A stretch of 64,000 nucleotides of DNA from Arthrobotrys musiformis (Eukaryota; Ascomycota; Orbiliomycetes; Orbiliales; Orbiliaceae). Where the stretch lies: the NCBI GenBank assembly GCA_036971715.1, contig JAVHJL010000006.1:3286001-3350000 (forward strand). Direction: 5' to 3'. Under the pieces are notes generated by a model that ran no database searches, was not told the origin of the DNA, and saw nothing but the letters and a program-made list of their open reading frames with translations. The position numbers and the translations under genes are program-made. Positions within the stretch are counted from its first letter, which is position 1, and the number at the start of each line of letters is the position of its first letter. Below, piece by piece: positions 35,541 through 47,545 of the stretch.

Positions 35541-38500
35541 ATGGCTTCTCCTCTTCACACGTAAGTGCATATCATAATTTTATAAATTTAACCCCAACCC
35601 CTAAGATGCGGTAATAACGAATACGTACCGCTTTAAATGATAGTTATTCACACGATGACTATACTATTGCCTGGATTACAACCTTGTCCGTAGAGAGAGT
35701 GGCGGCCGAGTTGATGTTGGACGAAACCCATGGTAGATTAAGGGCACTTGAGGGCGATGATAATTTTTATACGCTTGGAAGAATCGGAGAACACAATGTT
35801 GTTCTTATGACCGCATCACGGCCGGGGATAGACTCCGTGAACCACCTTGCAACCAACATGGCCCGAACCTTCCGAAAGCTACGTTTCATATTCCTAATCG
35901 GAATTGGGGGTGGCGCGCCGATGGCCCCGGTCGGAGAAGATTCCGATCAACACGATTTAATGCTCGGAGACGTGGTCGTTAGTTTTCAGGAGAATGAACA
36001 TGATAAGGGACCGGGTGAGCCTAATATCCAATCTGAATTCGGTGGGATTATGCGAGCACCGACTAATCGGACCAATATTATATTAGGCTATGTTTATCAA
36101 CATGACTACGGAAAACATCTCGGAAACGGTGAATTCGACAATCGATCGTATATTCGGAAACCTCCAGCCGAGATCATCAATATAATCAGGGGGTGGAAAA
36201 TCAATCGACTGCTAAAGAGAACTAAATTGGAAGTATATCTTCAAGAAGCAGTAGACAAGGCGCGAACATTCCGGAAACGCGAGTACAACGAGTTTAAATT
36301 CCCAGGACGAGATAAGGACGAACTGTACTCCGTAGGAGGAGAGGGGCAGGGCTCGTCGGATGGGGTATCTACAAAAACCTCTTCTTCTATCATCATGAGG
36401 CTTGAACGGGATGATAGCGATCCCGTCGTTCACTATGGCTTGATTGCCTCGGCAAGCTCAGGAATGGGAAATGCGAGAAGGCGGGATGAATTGAGAGACA
36501 AATATGGAGTCATGTGCTTTGAAATGGAAGCCGCTGGATTGATGAATGATTTTCCTTGTTTTATTGTTCGAGGGATTTCCAACTATTCAGACGGCCATAA
36601 GAGCGATAATTGGCAGCCATGGGCCTCAATGACTGCATCTGCTGCCGCCAAAGACCTCCTTTCGGTTATTCAACCGTGGTCTATTGACACGACCAAAACT
36701 GTTATCGAAGTTATTGATCGTAGGGGTACGGGGCCCTCATATCCGAAGTCGTTTTGAAATCCTCGCGAAACATGTTAACATTGTAACTATTTTTTAGTTA
36801 TTCCATTAGTCAGCAAAGGCAGGTCTACTCCAATCGATGCAACCTTTGAATTCCGCACTATGCCGTGATCCCACTTGCGATATGGCGCTGTGGTACTATA
36901 TTACTAGGGAGGATGTTTAACCCCGACGGCTAGACTGCTTTAAGTTCTGATCATAAGCCCTTTTAAATAAGCCGGTCATGATCTTTTTATTGTTTAGTTC
37001 CTTCGTTCCAATTCTAACATGTGCCCCATCTAACTACTTTAGGTTTCGAGGCTGCGGAGGAGAGAGAAAGAGTAAAGGAAGTCCTGCATACTATTGGTAA
37101 ACTTAAGAAAAGAATTAGAAGCGGCTATGATGACGAGATAAGCCGGCGGCTGAGACGCCAGCACTGCGAAAATAGTTGCAAGAGCGGAGAGTGGCTGAGA
37201 CAAGAAGATGCTTTTCAAAGCTAGTTGAAAGATGACCCTACGAATAGGGTGCTTTGGGTTCATGGAAAAGGTGGTATCGGAAAGTCTGTCCTATGTGCCA
37301 TGACAATTCAGCACATGGTTGATACGAACAAGGAATCGCCAGTGATATACGGATTCATTCATCAGTCCCAACAGGTTTCTACCCGTTGCATCTTCCTAAG
37401 CCTAGCGAGCCAACTTCTCGATGCCATTCAGCTCCCTTGCGATGCTACCGAAGTCCCAGAATACCTAAAAGGCTTTCTAGAAATTGATATTTACGACATC
37501 GACAAGGTAACGAAATTACTCATTGCCCTTCTCTCTCATCGCCCTCACGGTCAGGTTACATACATATTTATTGATGGACTTGATGAGAGGGAATACTGCC
37601 CCATCGGCATCAGAGATTGAAGGTGGACCCAGTATAAGAGAGAACGATTCTCTAATACGAGCACTGGTTGACATCACAAGGATACGGTCAATATGTGTAA
37701 GGTTATGGTTCAGCAGCCAAGAAACAGTGGATATCGAGAAATGCTTCAAGAGTCTAGGAGTATATTCTGTTGAGGTAACTGCTGAGAAGACGGCAGAGGA
37801 CGTTCAACGATACTTGGGCTCTGAGATCTCGAACAACATTTTCCCGAGCACGATGGAATCGAAAGAAATCGCTGTACCTCAGTCTGATTTTACGTTTCTT
37901 TGGGCCAACTCGATTTGCCAGGATATCATAGATTCTAGGGTTACAGATGAGCGTGGCATACTTGCTATAATACGCTCAGTTCCAAACAATATAAGCGAGC
38001 GATACAAGTCGATAATAGATCGGATAAAACTGAGTCCTTCGGGGCCCAATAGCCGGCGGTCTCCATGGCCAATTTGGCAGTAGGTATAGCCGGGGTTTTG
38101 AGCTGTCGTTTTTTAGCGCTGACGGTACATCGGTCTAGGATTGTGCTTTCGATGTTAGTATTCGCTCGCCGACCACTTCGTTTGTTCGAGTTGATGGAAG
38201 GGGTGGCAATCCTCCGTACGAGAGGGTTCCAAGACATGGATCCAATGGATGTCCCCAATGACGAGGAAATCCTAGCATCGTGCAGAAGTCTTATTTATCT
38301 TCTGCGGGATGAAGAAGGAACTTATTCAAACGAGGTTGAGCAAAGGATGAAATCTCCGGTACTATTGTGCCACAGGACTCTCAGAGTTTTTCTGGAGGAG
38401 AGATCGGACTTCCGAGGAGAGGATATCGAGAACTTGGAAGTACTCGTTAGCAAGAAGATTATTGGTCAATGCTGTATACAGCATCTTCTTCAACCGAAAT

Positions 38501-41487
38501 TGGCAAATCTGTTGAGGGACGTAGGGGACGGGGCCCTACTGACGAACCCTGAGAGGGATCCCGGGGAGCCCATCAACCCAAATTCTTTCCTCTTCTACGC
38601 TGCAAAGTACTGGCATGAGCATTTCGACACGCATCTCAAGCGGGCGCCTGAAGAGGGATATTATATCCCGGGGAAGCCAGCCGCTGAGGATGTTGTTCTA
38701 GTCACCCGATTTCTGGAGTCCTCTAACTTTGTGACTTGCATCCAAATACAGAGCCTCTGTGTCGAAGGTCATTTCCTTCAGAGCTATAATAGCATTACGG
38801 ATCTGGTAGACCAGGCAAAGCGGATTATTCCCAACTGGTTATATGACTGTAGTGGCAATTCTCTAGGGCAAAAACTAGCTAAGATCCGCCGTCAATTCGA
38901 GGACTTTGTCGGCGAATGGGGTGAGCTACTCCAAGCCGGATTGTCAGAATATTCAAACAAATCAGTCGACCGCTGTCTTTGGAAGGCTCTTGGACGGGAA
39001 ATTTTCCTCTCACAGAGAAATAGTCACTTTAATCATGCTACTTTTGAAAAGAGCGAATGTTGCGGGTCAGAAGATATCTGCGGTACTACGATCCAACGCT
39101 TCTCCCGGGGTTATAGCGATCTGACGTCAATGACCTTATGTTTGAAGCAGTAAGTATGCTAGCAGCAGTATTCTTTCCCCCTATATGCTAAGGCTCTAGT
39201 GCTTATTATAATGGATATTAGACAATCTTCCGAACTTATCTTTGATGTTTGGGCTATCGAGGGAGGATGCACTACAGAAAGGTCGGTAGTTAAGGAACAA
39301 GCGCTAGATCGCAATCGATGCGATCCGGAGGTGCCACATCCTCCAAATTTGCAACAAAAACGGATACAGGTAGATCTTTCGAGCGCCCGTTCGGACATTC
39401 ACTACTATGGAGGGTGGGCTTCGAGACATTTTCCAATTATTCCCAGCCAGCGGTGCATACCACCCCCGGATCCGGTCGGTTTATACGCATTGGATGAAAG
39501 GGCTTTACTCCGAGTTGGATCAACGATTTTCGAAATACCTATAATGGATGATTCAAACAATAGTCACCGCGCTGCGCCGACCCGAGGTGGCATCTGTATT
39601 GATATCTGGGAGGATATACGCTCGCGAGGAAAATACTTGGTTGCTTCTCGCCGCAAAAGTTTCCTGCGCAAAAGCCTTTTAGTGGCATCGGATTGTCCCG
39701 ACGATTCCATTGATTCCGACGAGGAGTTAGGGTGTAACGCTAGTGTCTCTTCGGGAGATGAGTCCTGGAGTAATGGCGAGGCCGTTGAATTTGATTCTGA
39801 GGACTCCGATGGAAGTGTATATGGGGGAAATATAAGGGCTCATGACACAGATTCTGAGGACGAAGGGTCTGAAAATTCGGATCACCTATACCACGGTGGG
39901 GGCATCGAGCAGAATTCCATGGAAGACGATACAAGTAGCGCCTCATCAAGAAACGGGGATACAGACTCCGAACCTGACTCAGCATTTTGGGATGAATCTG
40001 AAAGTGATGAAGACCTGCTCCTTCATGGTAGGTCACGCAGGGGGCGATTTGGCGGTATCAATTTACGAAAACATTGTCCTGGGGAGCGGAGACCTGCGCA
40101 TCATATAGAAGATCCAGGGGACCCGGACGCCACCCAAAGAGAAGAGCTCTTGGTGATTCCATTGGAAAACCGCCAACGTATCTCGATTGCGGAGGTGTAC
40201 AAAGTTCTTCCTTGTGCGATAGAAGGATGCAACAAAACGCCGGAGGAGAAGTTCTACCACTGCCCCATTTGCTCGGTGGACTGTGATATTGAATCTTATA
40301 TAATCTGCTACCCTTGTCAAAAGGGGGGGGGATGGTGTCGCAAGAACAGCCACCAGCTCTATGATATGCACTACGGCACAGCGGTTGGAGTTATCGCTCA
40401 TAATTGCTTCAGATACCAGAACCGGATCTCCGTCTTCGACACATCCGCCTCACGCCCGAAGTTATTATTCAACTTTTTTCAAACACCAAATGGATCAAAA
40501 GAACTGCGAAAAGAACCGCCCGGGATGCCCATTGAAATGATATACGAATCCAATCCAGCTATCCACCCAAAAGCCCCACTACTTGCGTGGCCACTTACCG
40601 GGAGAGAAATAATTCTCGCGAACTTTGAAACAAAAGCGTGGAGGAAGCAAGTGATTGAGAGGCCTCACAAAGAGGGTAAGACGAAAAGTGAAAAAGATAA
40701 TCATATTTGTAATTTCTGTTGTACTAATCGTATAAAACTACGGCTAGGAATTCCCATATGCATGGACGTATCCTTCTCTTCCTGTGGCACAATCTTACGC
40801 GCTGCAACAATCGAGGCAACTAAGAAGGCGGTGCAGCGACCGCAAGATGTTACCGAAGATGAAAAGACATTAGGCACAATGTTTCAAATATCCTTAGCTC
40901 TCCACGTTGTCCTGTTGGAAATTTCGCCGGCGAGGCCTATCGCAACTCAGGCCAAACAGGTCGTTATAGTGGACGTAGATCTTGGGCCTTGTGAGAGATA
41001 TCTGATCAAAAGTCTACCATTCACGTTCACATGGTTGGACAACGAGTTATATATCACTATTAGCAGCTCGCGCCTCCGGGTATATCAGATCAACCTCGGC
41101 AGAAGTTTCCCGCAAATCTCAAACACCCCAGGCGGCCTAACGAAGATCCGCGAAAATGTTATGGACAAAAACACCGTTAAAACGGTCAAGGAAGTTGTAT
41201 TTTTACCGCGCTCTGCACGTAACCGGAAGGTTCAATATCTGCCGCCGGCAAAAGATGGAAACTATTCGAAGGTTATTATTGGGCCTCGGCCCCACGATGA
41301 CCATCCAGCGAGCATTGTTCTGAATTTAACGGAACAAGATACAGGTGGTTGGGTAAGTCTAGAAGAAGCGGAATACAAGACAGAGGGTATCTTTCTTCCT
41401 CGTTCCCACAACAGGAAGCATATGTATGAAATTTTTGATACGAGGGGAGATTGCGATCTTATCCCTATGTCAAACGATAAGTGGTAG
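35541..41487 (+). pseudogene. NLR-type STAND protein (PNP-like, NACHT, ZZ-like finger) with a TAG and a frameshift
   Basis: First exon 35541-35560, intron 35561-35643, then a nucleoside-phosphorylase-like domain (YSHDDYTIAWITTLSVERVAAE, LIGIGGGAP, LGDVVVS, MCFEMEAAGL, VRGISNYSD) to about 36720. Linker introns lie between about 36721 and 37042 (acceptors TTTTTTAG and CTAACTACTTTAG). The next exon holds the NACHT P-loop GKGGIGKS and Walker B YIFIDGLDE. After introns 38080-38138 and 39150-39221 come the NACHT helical part (FARRPLRLFEL), an acidic Ser/Asp stretch, a ZZ-like Cys cluster (HCPIC ... ICYPCQ ... H) and probable beta-propeller segments. Full length would be about 1800 residues. Defects: TAG at 37222-37224 directly before the P-loop where relatives have Trp, and a one-base shift near 37577-37592 just after Walker B. 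Such proteins act in non-self recognition and heterokaryon incompatibility. The rest of the frame is intact, so decay is recent or reflects an assembly error. Confidence 0.75.
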
Positions 41488-41914
41488 CTTTTAGGTTTTG
41501 CATTTCTAGCTAAAATAGTATGCAACTCCCCAAGAGCAGATCTATTTTTGATATTCCCCTGCAAACTTCATCTTCTTGGCCTTATTGCAGCTAGCACTTT
41601 TTTATACGTTTGACTTAAGCTTCTATTATATCCTTACGTTAAACTAGGATTTAATTAAATCATGTTATAATGTTACTTTGCAAATGATCGATTTGTGTTA
41701 ATTATTAGCTCAAAGATTTTAAAATATATTGTATACGCCAAATTTGTTAAATCGACTTTAAATTCATGACGGGACGCCAGGGCGCTGGCGACAGTTCCCA
41801 TGCGCGGGACCAGATGACACATACGAACATTCTGTTAGAAAAACATATTCGTCAAAAATTCAGGAGCGCTCGAGTCGACGTCACGGCCAGAGAAGTGTTA
41901 TCAAGCATAGATAT
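41488..41914. other. AT-rich 3' flank between converging genes
   Basis: No gene seen between the NLR stop and the end of the first BTB gene. Confidence 0.55.
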
Positions 41915-43060
41915 TCACCACTCCCACTCTTCGGCCAGCTCTGGTTCACGAGACAACTCCCAGCTCTCCAGCTCTCTACCTGGAATTGAAGGTTTGCTAT
42001 TTTGTTTCAAGCTTATGATCCTCTCTTTAAATTAATAGGGTGATTGAACCGTCAGTATTCCGCCCGAAGGATTGAAATTTAATTTGGTAGCTCAAGGAAA
42101 GGTATACGATGGAAATTCCCTTACCTAAAATGTCTTCCGGCCAATATCTTGTCAAAACTTTTCTGTCGCCACGGCAAAAATAGGTACCGCAATCGCTAAT
42201 TGGGCCACACTCCTTAACCAGAACGTCAATGAGCTCTTCCAGCTTCTCTCCTGACCCAAAATTCCTTGATATATATAACCAATCCTCATATCCCGGCTCC
42301 AGGGCATTTTTGCTATGCTTCTCGGACCAGATATACATCCAAGGCCTGAGCGCGCGGTGTAGTTCAAATTCCTCACAGATAACCGCAATCTGCACAAACA
42401 ACGCAAAGTCGATGTCGAAAAGGTCTTCAACTGAGTCAAAATGAAGGAGGCGGAATACTATAGAGAGGACCGAAGGGTAGTCGCAAGATATTTGCACTGT
42501 GTTCGTTTCATTTTTATCGTGACTTTGATTTGAATCAAAAATAGCCCTAAAGATTGGAGAGGAGAAAGATAGGATGTGGCTTGAAACGAGAAACTGTTGC
42601 ACCTCTAAGCCGTTGTCGTTGTTTGGACATGCGAAAATGACGGAATCGTGGTCTTTTGTTATTTCAATTGGAATGCCAACGGACGCAGGTATTTGGACAG
42701 CTTTTGAATCTTTGCCTGGGTCTTCGGTGGTAGTCTCCACTGAGCGACCTGGGCTACCTGTTGCTTCTAATGCTTCTTTCAATTACATTGCACGTTAGTT
42801 GCATGTATACACTTCTACACGCTCGCGTTCTTACCGACTCGGCATGACTTAAGAGTACCTCCGGACTCTTCACTCCTAGTGCACTCAGGGACGCTTGCGT
42901 CGGTATCGGACGTAGATGGAATTTCTGGAGGTATAACTTCTTCTTCGGGGAGATGTCCGTTACGGCTATAGGGTAGCTGGGGTCTTAACTCTGGCTCTGC
43001 GGGATTCGGTGGATCTCCCGGCTCTGTCTTTTTGTTCGATCTTCTCCGTCTACGAGGCAT
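41915..43060 (-). CDS. BTB/POZ-domain protein, paralogue 1 (C-terminally short)
   Basis: Exons in transcription order: 43060-42835, 42775-42125, 42024-41915 (328 residues). Introns are 59 nt (GTAAGA, CAACTAAC branch) and 100 nt (GTAAGG, ACTGAC branch, AAAG acceptor). A basic/Pro-rich N-terminus is followed by a BTB core near residues 95-200: EVQQFLVSSHILSFSSPIF, VFRLLHFDSVEDLFDIDF. The family-specific ALEPGYEDWLYISRNFG and YWPEDI follow. After the second intron the chain begins ERIISLKQN, matching DRILELREN of paralogue 3, but then diverges and stops early, so the usual C-terminal helical domain (YGSLxRSI ... TLK) is missing. BTB domains mediate dimerisation and Cullin-3 recruitment; for this family no role is known to me. 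Confidence 0.75.
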
Positions 43061-44423
43061 GATAAACTTCAATCTTAAATTCTTATAGTCTCAAGCTTTT
43101 GTAAAGTATCTTTTTTGAATGATATTCTGATAGGGGTAGAATACCATGAGCATATGAGAGGGTTTAGCAGGAGCTTCGGGTTGGGGGATCGAAGGCACTG
43201 CTATAGACCGGCAGATGGCAATCTATAGATTTACCTATATACACCAAGAGTGGAAAACATACCTGATCAGCTGAATCGACATACTTTCATCCGGCCGACG
43301 AGTGAGGGAACGCGAATAAGTGACCGTCGGACATTTGTAGTCATATGAGAAAAGGCGCCTCGTAAGCAACTTAAATCCAGGCACTCTTTCTCAGCCTTAA
43401 ATCATGATTGAGGGTGCACTGATGCATGATGCATGATCATGCATGCCCTGCTGGCGAATCACCAACAACACAAAATATTTGGAGATTCCCACACGCAAGG
43501 CTTCCAAATATATTCTAGCTGATCTAGGTACAATCTACCTCAGCAGTTGGGATGGGCTCGAGACAAAACCTCTCGATAGAAGATGGGATTAGCAGAAATC
43601 ATGGTATCACTGCATCCCGAAAGGTGGAAAGTAATTATAAAAAACAGAGCGCTTCCCGCCGGACAATAGCAGCTGTATGGTATCTCATGGACCAAGGTTC
43701 GAATGCGGCTATACTTCGCGCCGAGTTCATATGTAGAGCCGTGGCTTGGAATCCTAATAAACCAACGAAGTAATTGAGATAATACTGGTAAAAGCTCTCT
43801 AATGATGATAAACCAATATTTCGGGGTCCGTGGAGTTTAGATGCGAGCGCTGAGAATAGCAGGGCATGTCGAGAATTTAGCAATCTTTTGGCCAGAGTCC
43901 TTGTGAACTAGTCCCACCATATTTATGACATATACATTTCGCTACAGCACCAAAGTTGAGTTGGTATTGAGCCAGGGAAGGGATAATCCGAAATTTATCG
44001 AGTTTGCGAAGCTACCTGGAGGAAGCTAGATCTAGATGAACGAGACCTAGTAAAGAGGACCGAGTTTGCCTTGACGGGCTCTATTGTAGAAGGAACTTGT
44101 TGCTAACCCAAAGACCAAGTATCCATCGTGCACCCAGTGGTACCTCCTTCCCTAACCGTCCGCGTAAAAATATTTGATTCCGCCGACGCTCGATCCGATC
44201 CTTCTGTCAAAAAATGGGCGGGATTATCAAACAAAAAAAAGAAAGTGTTTTGTGATTCCGGGCGTTTGAATTCAATTGAATTCACTTGAAGGATTCTAAG
44301 AAAACTAGTGGAACTTTAGTGAGGCCCGAAGGGGAGAATCTTCGGATACCTATCCTATAAAAATACGGGCCTGAGAAGCAGTCGAGCCGCAATGAAAAAC
44401 GTTAGCAAGGGAAAGGCGCTTGC
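43061..44423. other. Intergenic region, no gene seen
   Basis: Moderately AT-rich; short open frames only. Confidence 0.5.
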
Positions 44424-45773
44424 CTATTCGAAAAACGGGAAAGTCTGTAATCCAAAAGCGGGCGGCGCGGGAGCTTCCTTCTTGGCCCCAGCCTGAACTA
44501 GCAGATAATACTTATCCTTAAGGGTGCCCAAGGCACAGGTGTGGGAGGGCGTTAGTTTCTCAAGAGTATCAAAGCGAACAGCGGATAAGTGGTCTCTGAG
44601 AACATTAACCGATCCTGGCCACTCCTTATGGGTATCGAGCAAGATTGAAAGACCATTCTGGCTGACAGATCGTAAAAGTGAGCCAAGGGCGTGATCTATG
44701 CAGCTTTGGGAGCTACAGAGGCGTCGGCAATCAGCAGAACCGTCCTTCAAGGTGTCCACCAAAGACCTAATAGCGGTCGATAATTTCATAATTTCGGTGC
44801 TTCTGAGTTGCATGATCTGATCTTGAGAGCAGTTAGTATCGCTGGACCCGCAATGCGCTTCTAAATATGGGCTAAACCTACTAGTAATGGCTTCAGGCCA
44901 AAGGGCTTTGGATATTCTCTTCTCCCGCCGAAAAACAAAACTGCCACCGTCATTAGGAGTAGAAATCTCCTCCGCAAGCGCTGCTATCAACTCCTTGACC
45001 TTTTTGTCGGATCCGAAAACCTTAGCGGCATACAACCAGTTTTCATGGCCCGGTTTAAGGACATTTTTTGTGAACTTGTCCAACCAGCTACGGACCCACG
45101 GTCGAAGAGCGTCCTGCCATCCATATTTGTCACAGAGAACAGATATCTCTGTGAAGAGCTCAAAACTGATGTTGAAAAACCCGTCAATGGCCTTGAGATG
45201 GAGCATCATGAGAACGACATGCATGGCCTGGGGGCTACCCTCGAGATGCAATGTCCACTCGGACTCTTCTGGTGATTGGCCGGGATCACCGCCGGTCGGC
45301 AATTCGAGCTTGACATTAGTTTGAAGCATTTGATGGATGGCCGGAGAGGAGAGCGATAGAACATTTCGGGAAACAAAGTATCTGAATCGGTGTTGGTGGT
45401 GAGTCATGATGATTGTGATGTCGTGGTTAGCATCATCTACAACCCGAACGACTACCTGCCTAAGGTCAATGTCCACGTCTTCTTCCTTGAATTCGGCGGG
45501 CCCCATCCAGGAAAGACGGTTTGACTGTTGGTTGCTGCCAAGGCGAGGAGGCGGTGGGGGCCGGGAGGCCGAAGGATGGACAGGAGGAGGGACAGCGGGA
45601 GGGAGAGCAGGAGGGATAGCAGGAGGGATATCGGCAGGGATGGAAGGAGGGGGGGCAGCATTTGGAAGACGGTCCGGGGGAGCGACGCTGCGATCCTCAA
45701 CTTCAGGGGCCTGGTTTCGAGCATTTCTTCCGCTCTTTCGGTGTCGCAGGCTAGCAGATCGTGTAGTAACCAT
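44424..45773 (-). CDS. BTB/POZ-domain protein, paralogue 2 (Pro-rich N-terminus)
   Basis: From the ATG at 45773 the reading is open to 44424 without splicing (449 residues). By analogy with its paralogues I place an intron at 44822-44881 (60 nt; GTAGGT donor, ATACTAAC branch, CAAG acceptor), a multiple of three without stops, giving 429 residues. The N-terminus is basic (MVTTRSASLRHRKSGR), then a run of IPP/LPP/VPP Pro units, then the BTB core (YFVSRNVLSLSSPAIHQML; VVLMMLHLKAIDGFF), VLKPGHENWLYAAKVFG, ALWPEAI, and the helical C-terminal domain with LGSLLRSVSQNG and LTPSHTCALGTLKDKYY. It has all family domains and looks intact. Both splice forms would be translatable. Confidence 0.8.
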   Translation of the reverse strand: MVTTRSASLRHRKSGRNARNQAPEVEDRSVAPPDRLPNAAPPPSIPADIPPAIPPALPPAVPPPVHPSASRPPPPPRLGSNQQSNRLSWMGPAEFKEEDVDIDLRQVVVRVVDDANHDITIIMTHHQHRFRYFVSRNVLSLSSPAIHQMLQTNVKLELPTGGDPGQSPEESEWTLHLEGSPQAMHVVLMMLHLKAIDGFFNISFELFTEISVLCDKYGWQDALRPWVRSWLDKFTKNVLKPGHENWLYAAKVFGSDKKVKELIAALAEEISTPNDGGSFVFRREKRISKALWPEAITSRFSPYLEAHCGSSDTNCSQDQIMQLRSTEIMKLSTAIRSLVDTLKDGSADCRRLCSSQSCIDHALGSLLRSVSQNGLSILLDTHKEWPGSVNVLRDHLSAVRFDTLEKLTPSHTCALGTLKDKYYLLVQAGAKKEAPAPPAFGLQTFPFFE

Positions 45774-46303
45774 GTTGACGTAGTGAATATCAACCTTATG
45801 ACCGGTGTCGAGAATGCGATTATAGCAGCAACGAGAAATATAAAAGCTAAAACAACAAGTTCGGAGAGGAGGAGTTGAGGGAGAAGATCGATCCAATGCT
45901 TTGCGGTTGACTTCAATGGGGCGGCCAGGGGTATATACTGTTGACTGAGTGGATAGGTTGGTGAAAGGTGGAAGGTGAAAGGCTTAAATGGGACCACAGG
46001 GCCTTTATATAGTTTCCCCAGAAGCCCGATCGAGGGAAAGGATCGGTGCACACTTCTCTTTGTGGCGTCTGCGTGAGAGGCGGGTGCGTGCTCTTCAGCT
46101 CGCACGCCCTTGGGAAACATGATAGTTGTGTTGTTCGTGTGTTATTTTGGTTTTCTCGGCCAGGCCTACAAAAGTCGAAGCAGCCAATGCAAATGCGACG
46201 TCGTCGATTTGATGGCGAGAAGGATAATGGCTTCAGGTATGTTACAATAAACATTGTGTTAGGCCTCTTATTTCTCTTTCTTACCTCAGCTTCCATCTCA
46301 TCA
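45774..46303. other. Intergenic region upstream of BTB paralogue 2 and of tRNA-Leu
   Basis: No gene seen. An open frame on the plus strand that runs through the tRNA is not considered coding. Confidence 0.5.
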
Positions 46304-46473
46304 GGCAAGATGGCCGAGTGGTTATGGCGTGTGGTAAGTTGCAACAGCAGTCTCATTTCCAGTTTCAACATTCAACTAACAAATCGATTACAGACTCAAG
46401 CGAAAGCTTCACTGGCTCAGACAGTGTGTTCTCATGGGCTTAGCCCGCAGGGGTTCGAATCCCCTTCTTGTCA
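46304..46473 (+). tRNA. tRNA-Leu(CAA) with an anticodon-loop intron and an extra spliceosomal-type insertion
   Basis: Acceptor strand GGCAAGA pairs with TCTTGTC (one G-U); discriminator A at 46473. D-arm GCC-GAGTGGTTAT-GGC, variable arm GGGC-TTA-GCCC and T-arm AGGGG-TTCGAAT-CCCCT are all intact, and the A box (TGGCCGAGTGG) and B box (GGTTCGAATCC) are present. The anticodon arm is split. Positions 27-30 (TGTG, 46330-46333) are followed by a 60-nt insertion 46334-46393 with GTAAGT donor, CAACTAAC branch and ACAG acceptor; then comes A31 and the loop CTCAAG (46395-46400), which gives anticodon CAA with T33 and G37. A 28-nt intron at the canonical 37/38 site (46401-46428) precedes T38 and the stem strand TCTCA. 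One T-T mismatch (29-41) remains in the anticodon stem. Mature length would be 82 nt. The class is firm; exact splice borders are inferred. Confidence 0.68.
46334..46393 (+). other. Spliceosomal-type intron inside tRNA-Leu
   Basis: 60 nt beginning GTAAGT, with CTAAC 17 to 13 nt before the end and ending ACAG, exactly the signals of the protein-gene introns in this window. It interrupts the anticodon stem between positions 30 and 31, where no tRNA intron is expected. Confidence 0.65.
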
Positions 46474-46479
46474 ACAATC

Positions 46480-46486
46480 TTTTTTT
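46480..46486 (+). terminator. Pol III terminator of tRNA-Leu (T7)
   Basis: Seven T seven bases after the tRNA 3' end. Confidence 0.8.
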
Positions 46487-47545
46487 GCATTTTTTGTCCT
46501 CGCGTTGAGGTGGTTTCGCCGAACAGACTGACCCGACAACACCTGCAGAATACACTACGTACGTGCACACATACCTGCGTCCACCCGACTCCAAAAAAGG
46601 GATTTTAACCTTTCTTCCCACAAGGGTTCTCGAAAATTATCGATTTAAAAATGAAAGCAGTCTCAAGACGATATCGACTATTCTTCAGCCAGTTCATTGA
46701 GTAGTTCGAGTTACGTGCGCCAAGCCCGTGGTCCGGTCTCTCCTTGAAGTATGTAGCGTAGTTGGTTCATGACGTTTCGAGCTAGACTTGTTGACCGTTA
46801 TATTTTGCTCTAGGCCAATTATATTTAAGCAATTGAGCTACAAGGCATAGGCGAGCACCCAAGACTAATTGAGCCACAGTGCTCAATCTACGCGCACCCG
46901 AATATAGAGGTGCCCCACTCCATGGTAATATCTGTTAGGTGCCAACTTAGAAGCGTCACTTCACTACGTAGTCTGGGGTGGGGGCGTCACTTCAAAGGAC
47001 TCTAAATTGGCGGAATGGCCTAAACGTTTAAAGGTTGCAAATAAATGTTCAAACGAGCGTGTTCAAACGGGCGACTCGATGCGATGTGTCAATGCTCGAT
47101 ATATAAGTTAAGTACCTATATATATCGCTAGATTCGATCAAGGCTAATATACATAACCAGATTATCCAAATGTCTAGGCACGGGGCGTGTGTCCCCGGAG
47201 ATGTATTCTCCTACGATGTTGGCATCGGTGAACAAGTATTCCCGTCTTCAAGACTGTGAAGCTCAAATTAGTCCTTTATTAAGCGCCTAAAGTGGAGGCT
47301 AGTTGCTACGTAGTATCGGTCCTTGGGCGACATAAAGTAAAACAGGTAAAATCTAAAAATGTTACTAGCTCGAATTATCACACCATTTCCCTATTCAGTG
47401 TCCTTTGCGCTCTTCCTCCAATTTTCGTAGACCGTTTCTTTAGAAATCGATTCAACCGTAGGATCAACGGGTTCTGTTGGGCAGTTTTCCCGTGACCCGC
47501 TCCATCTGCTAGATACTCCGGTTAAAGTAGGGCACATTCTACAGG
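46487..47545. other. Intergenic region, no gene seen
   Basis: AT-rich with no coding signal. A second T6 run at 46491 could be a backup Pol III terminator. Confidence 0.5.

Noticed and set aside
46046..46531. Open frame running through tRNA-Leu
   Set aside because: The tRNA explains the conserved structure; the predicted peptide has no coding character.
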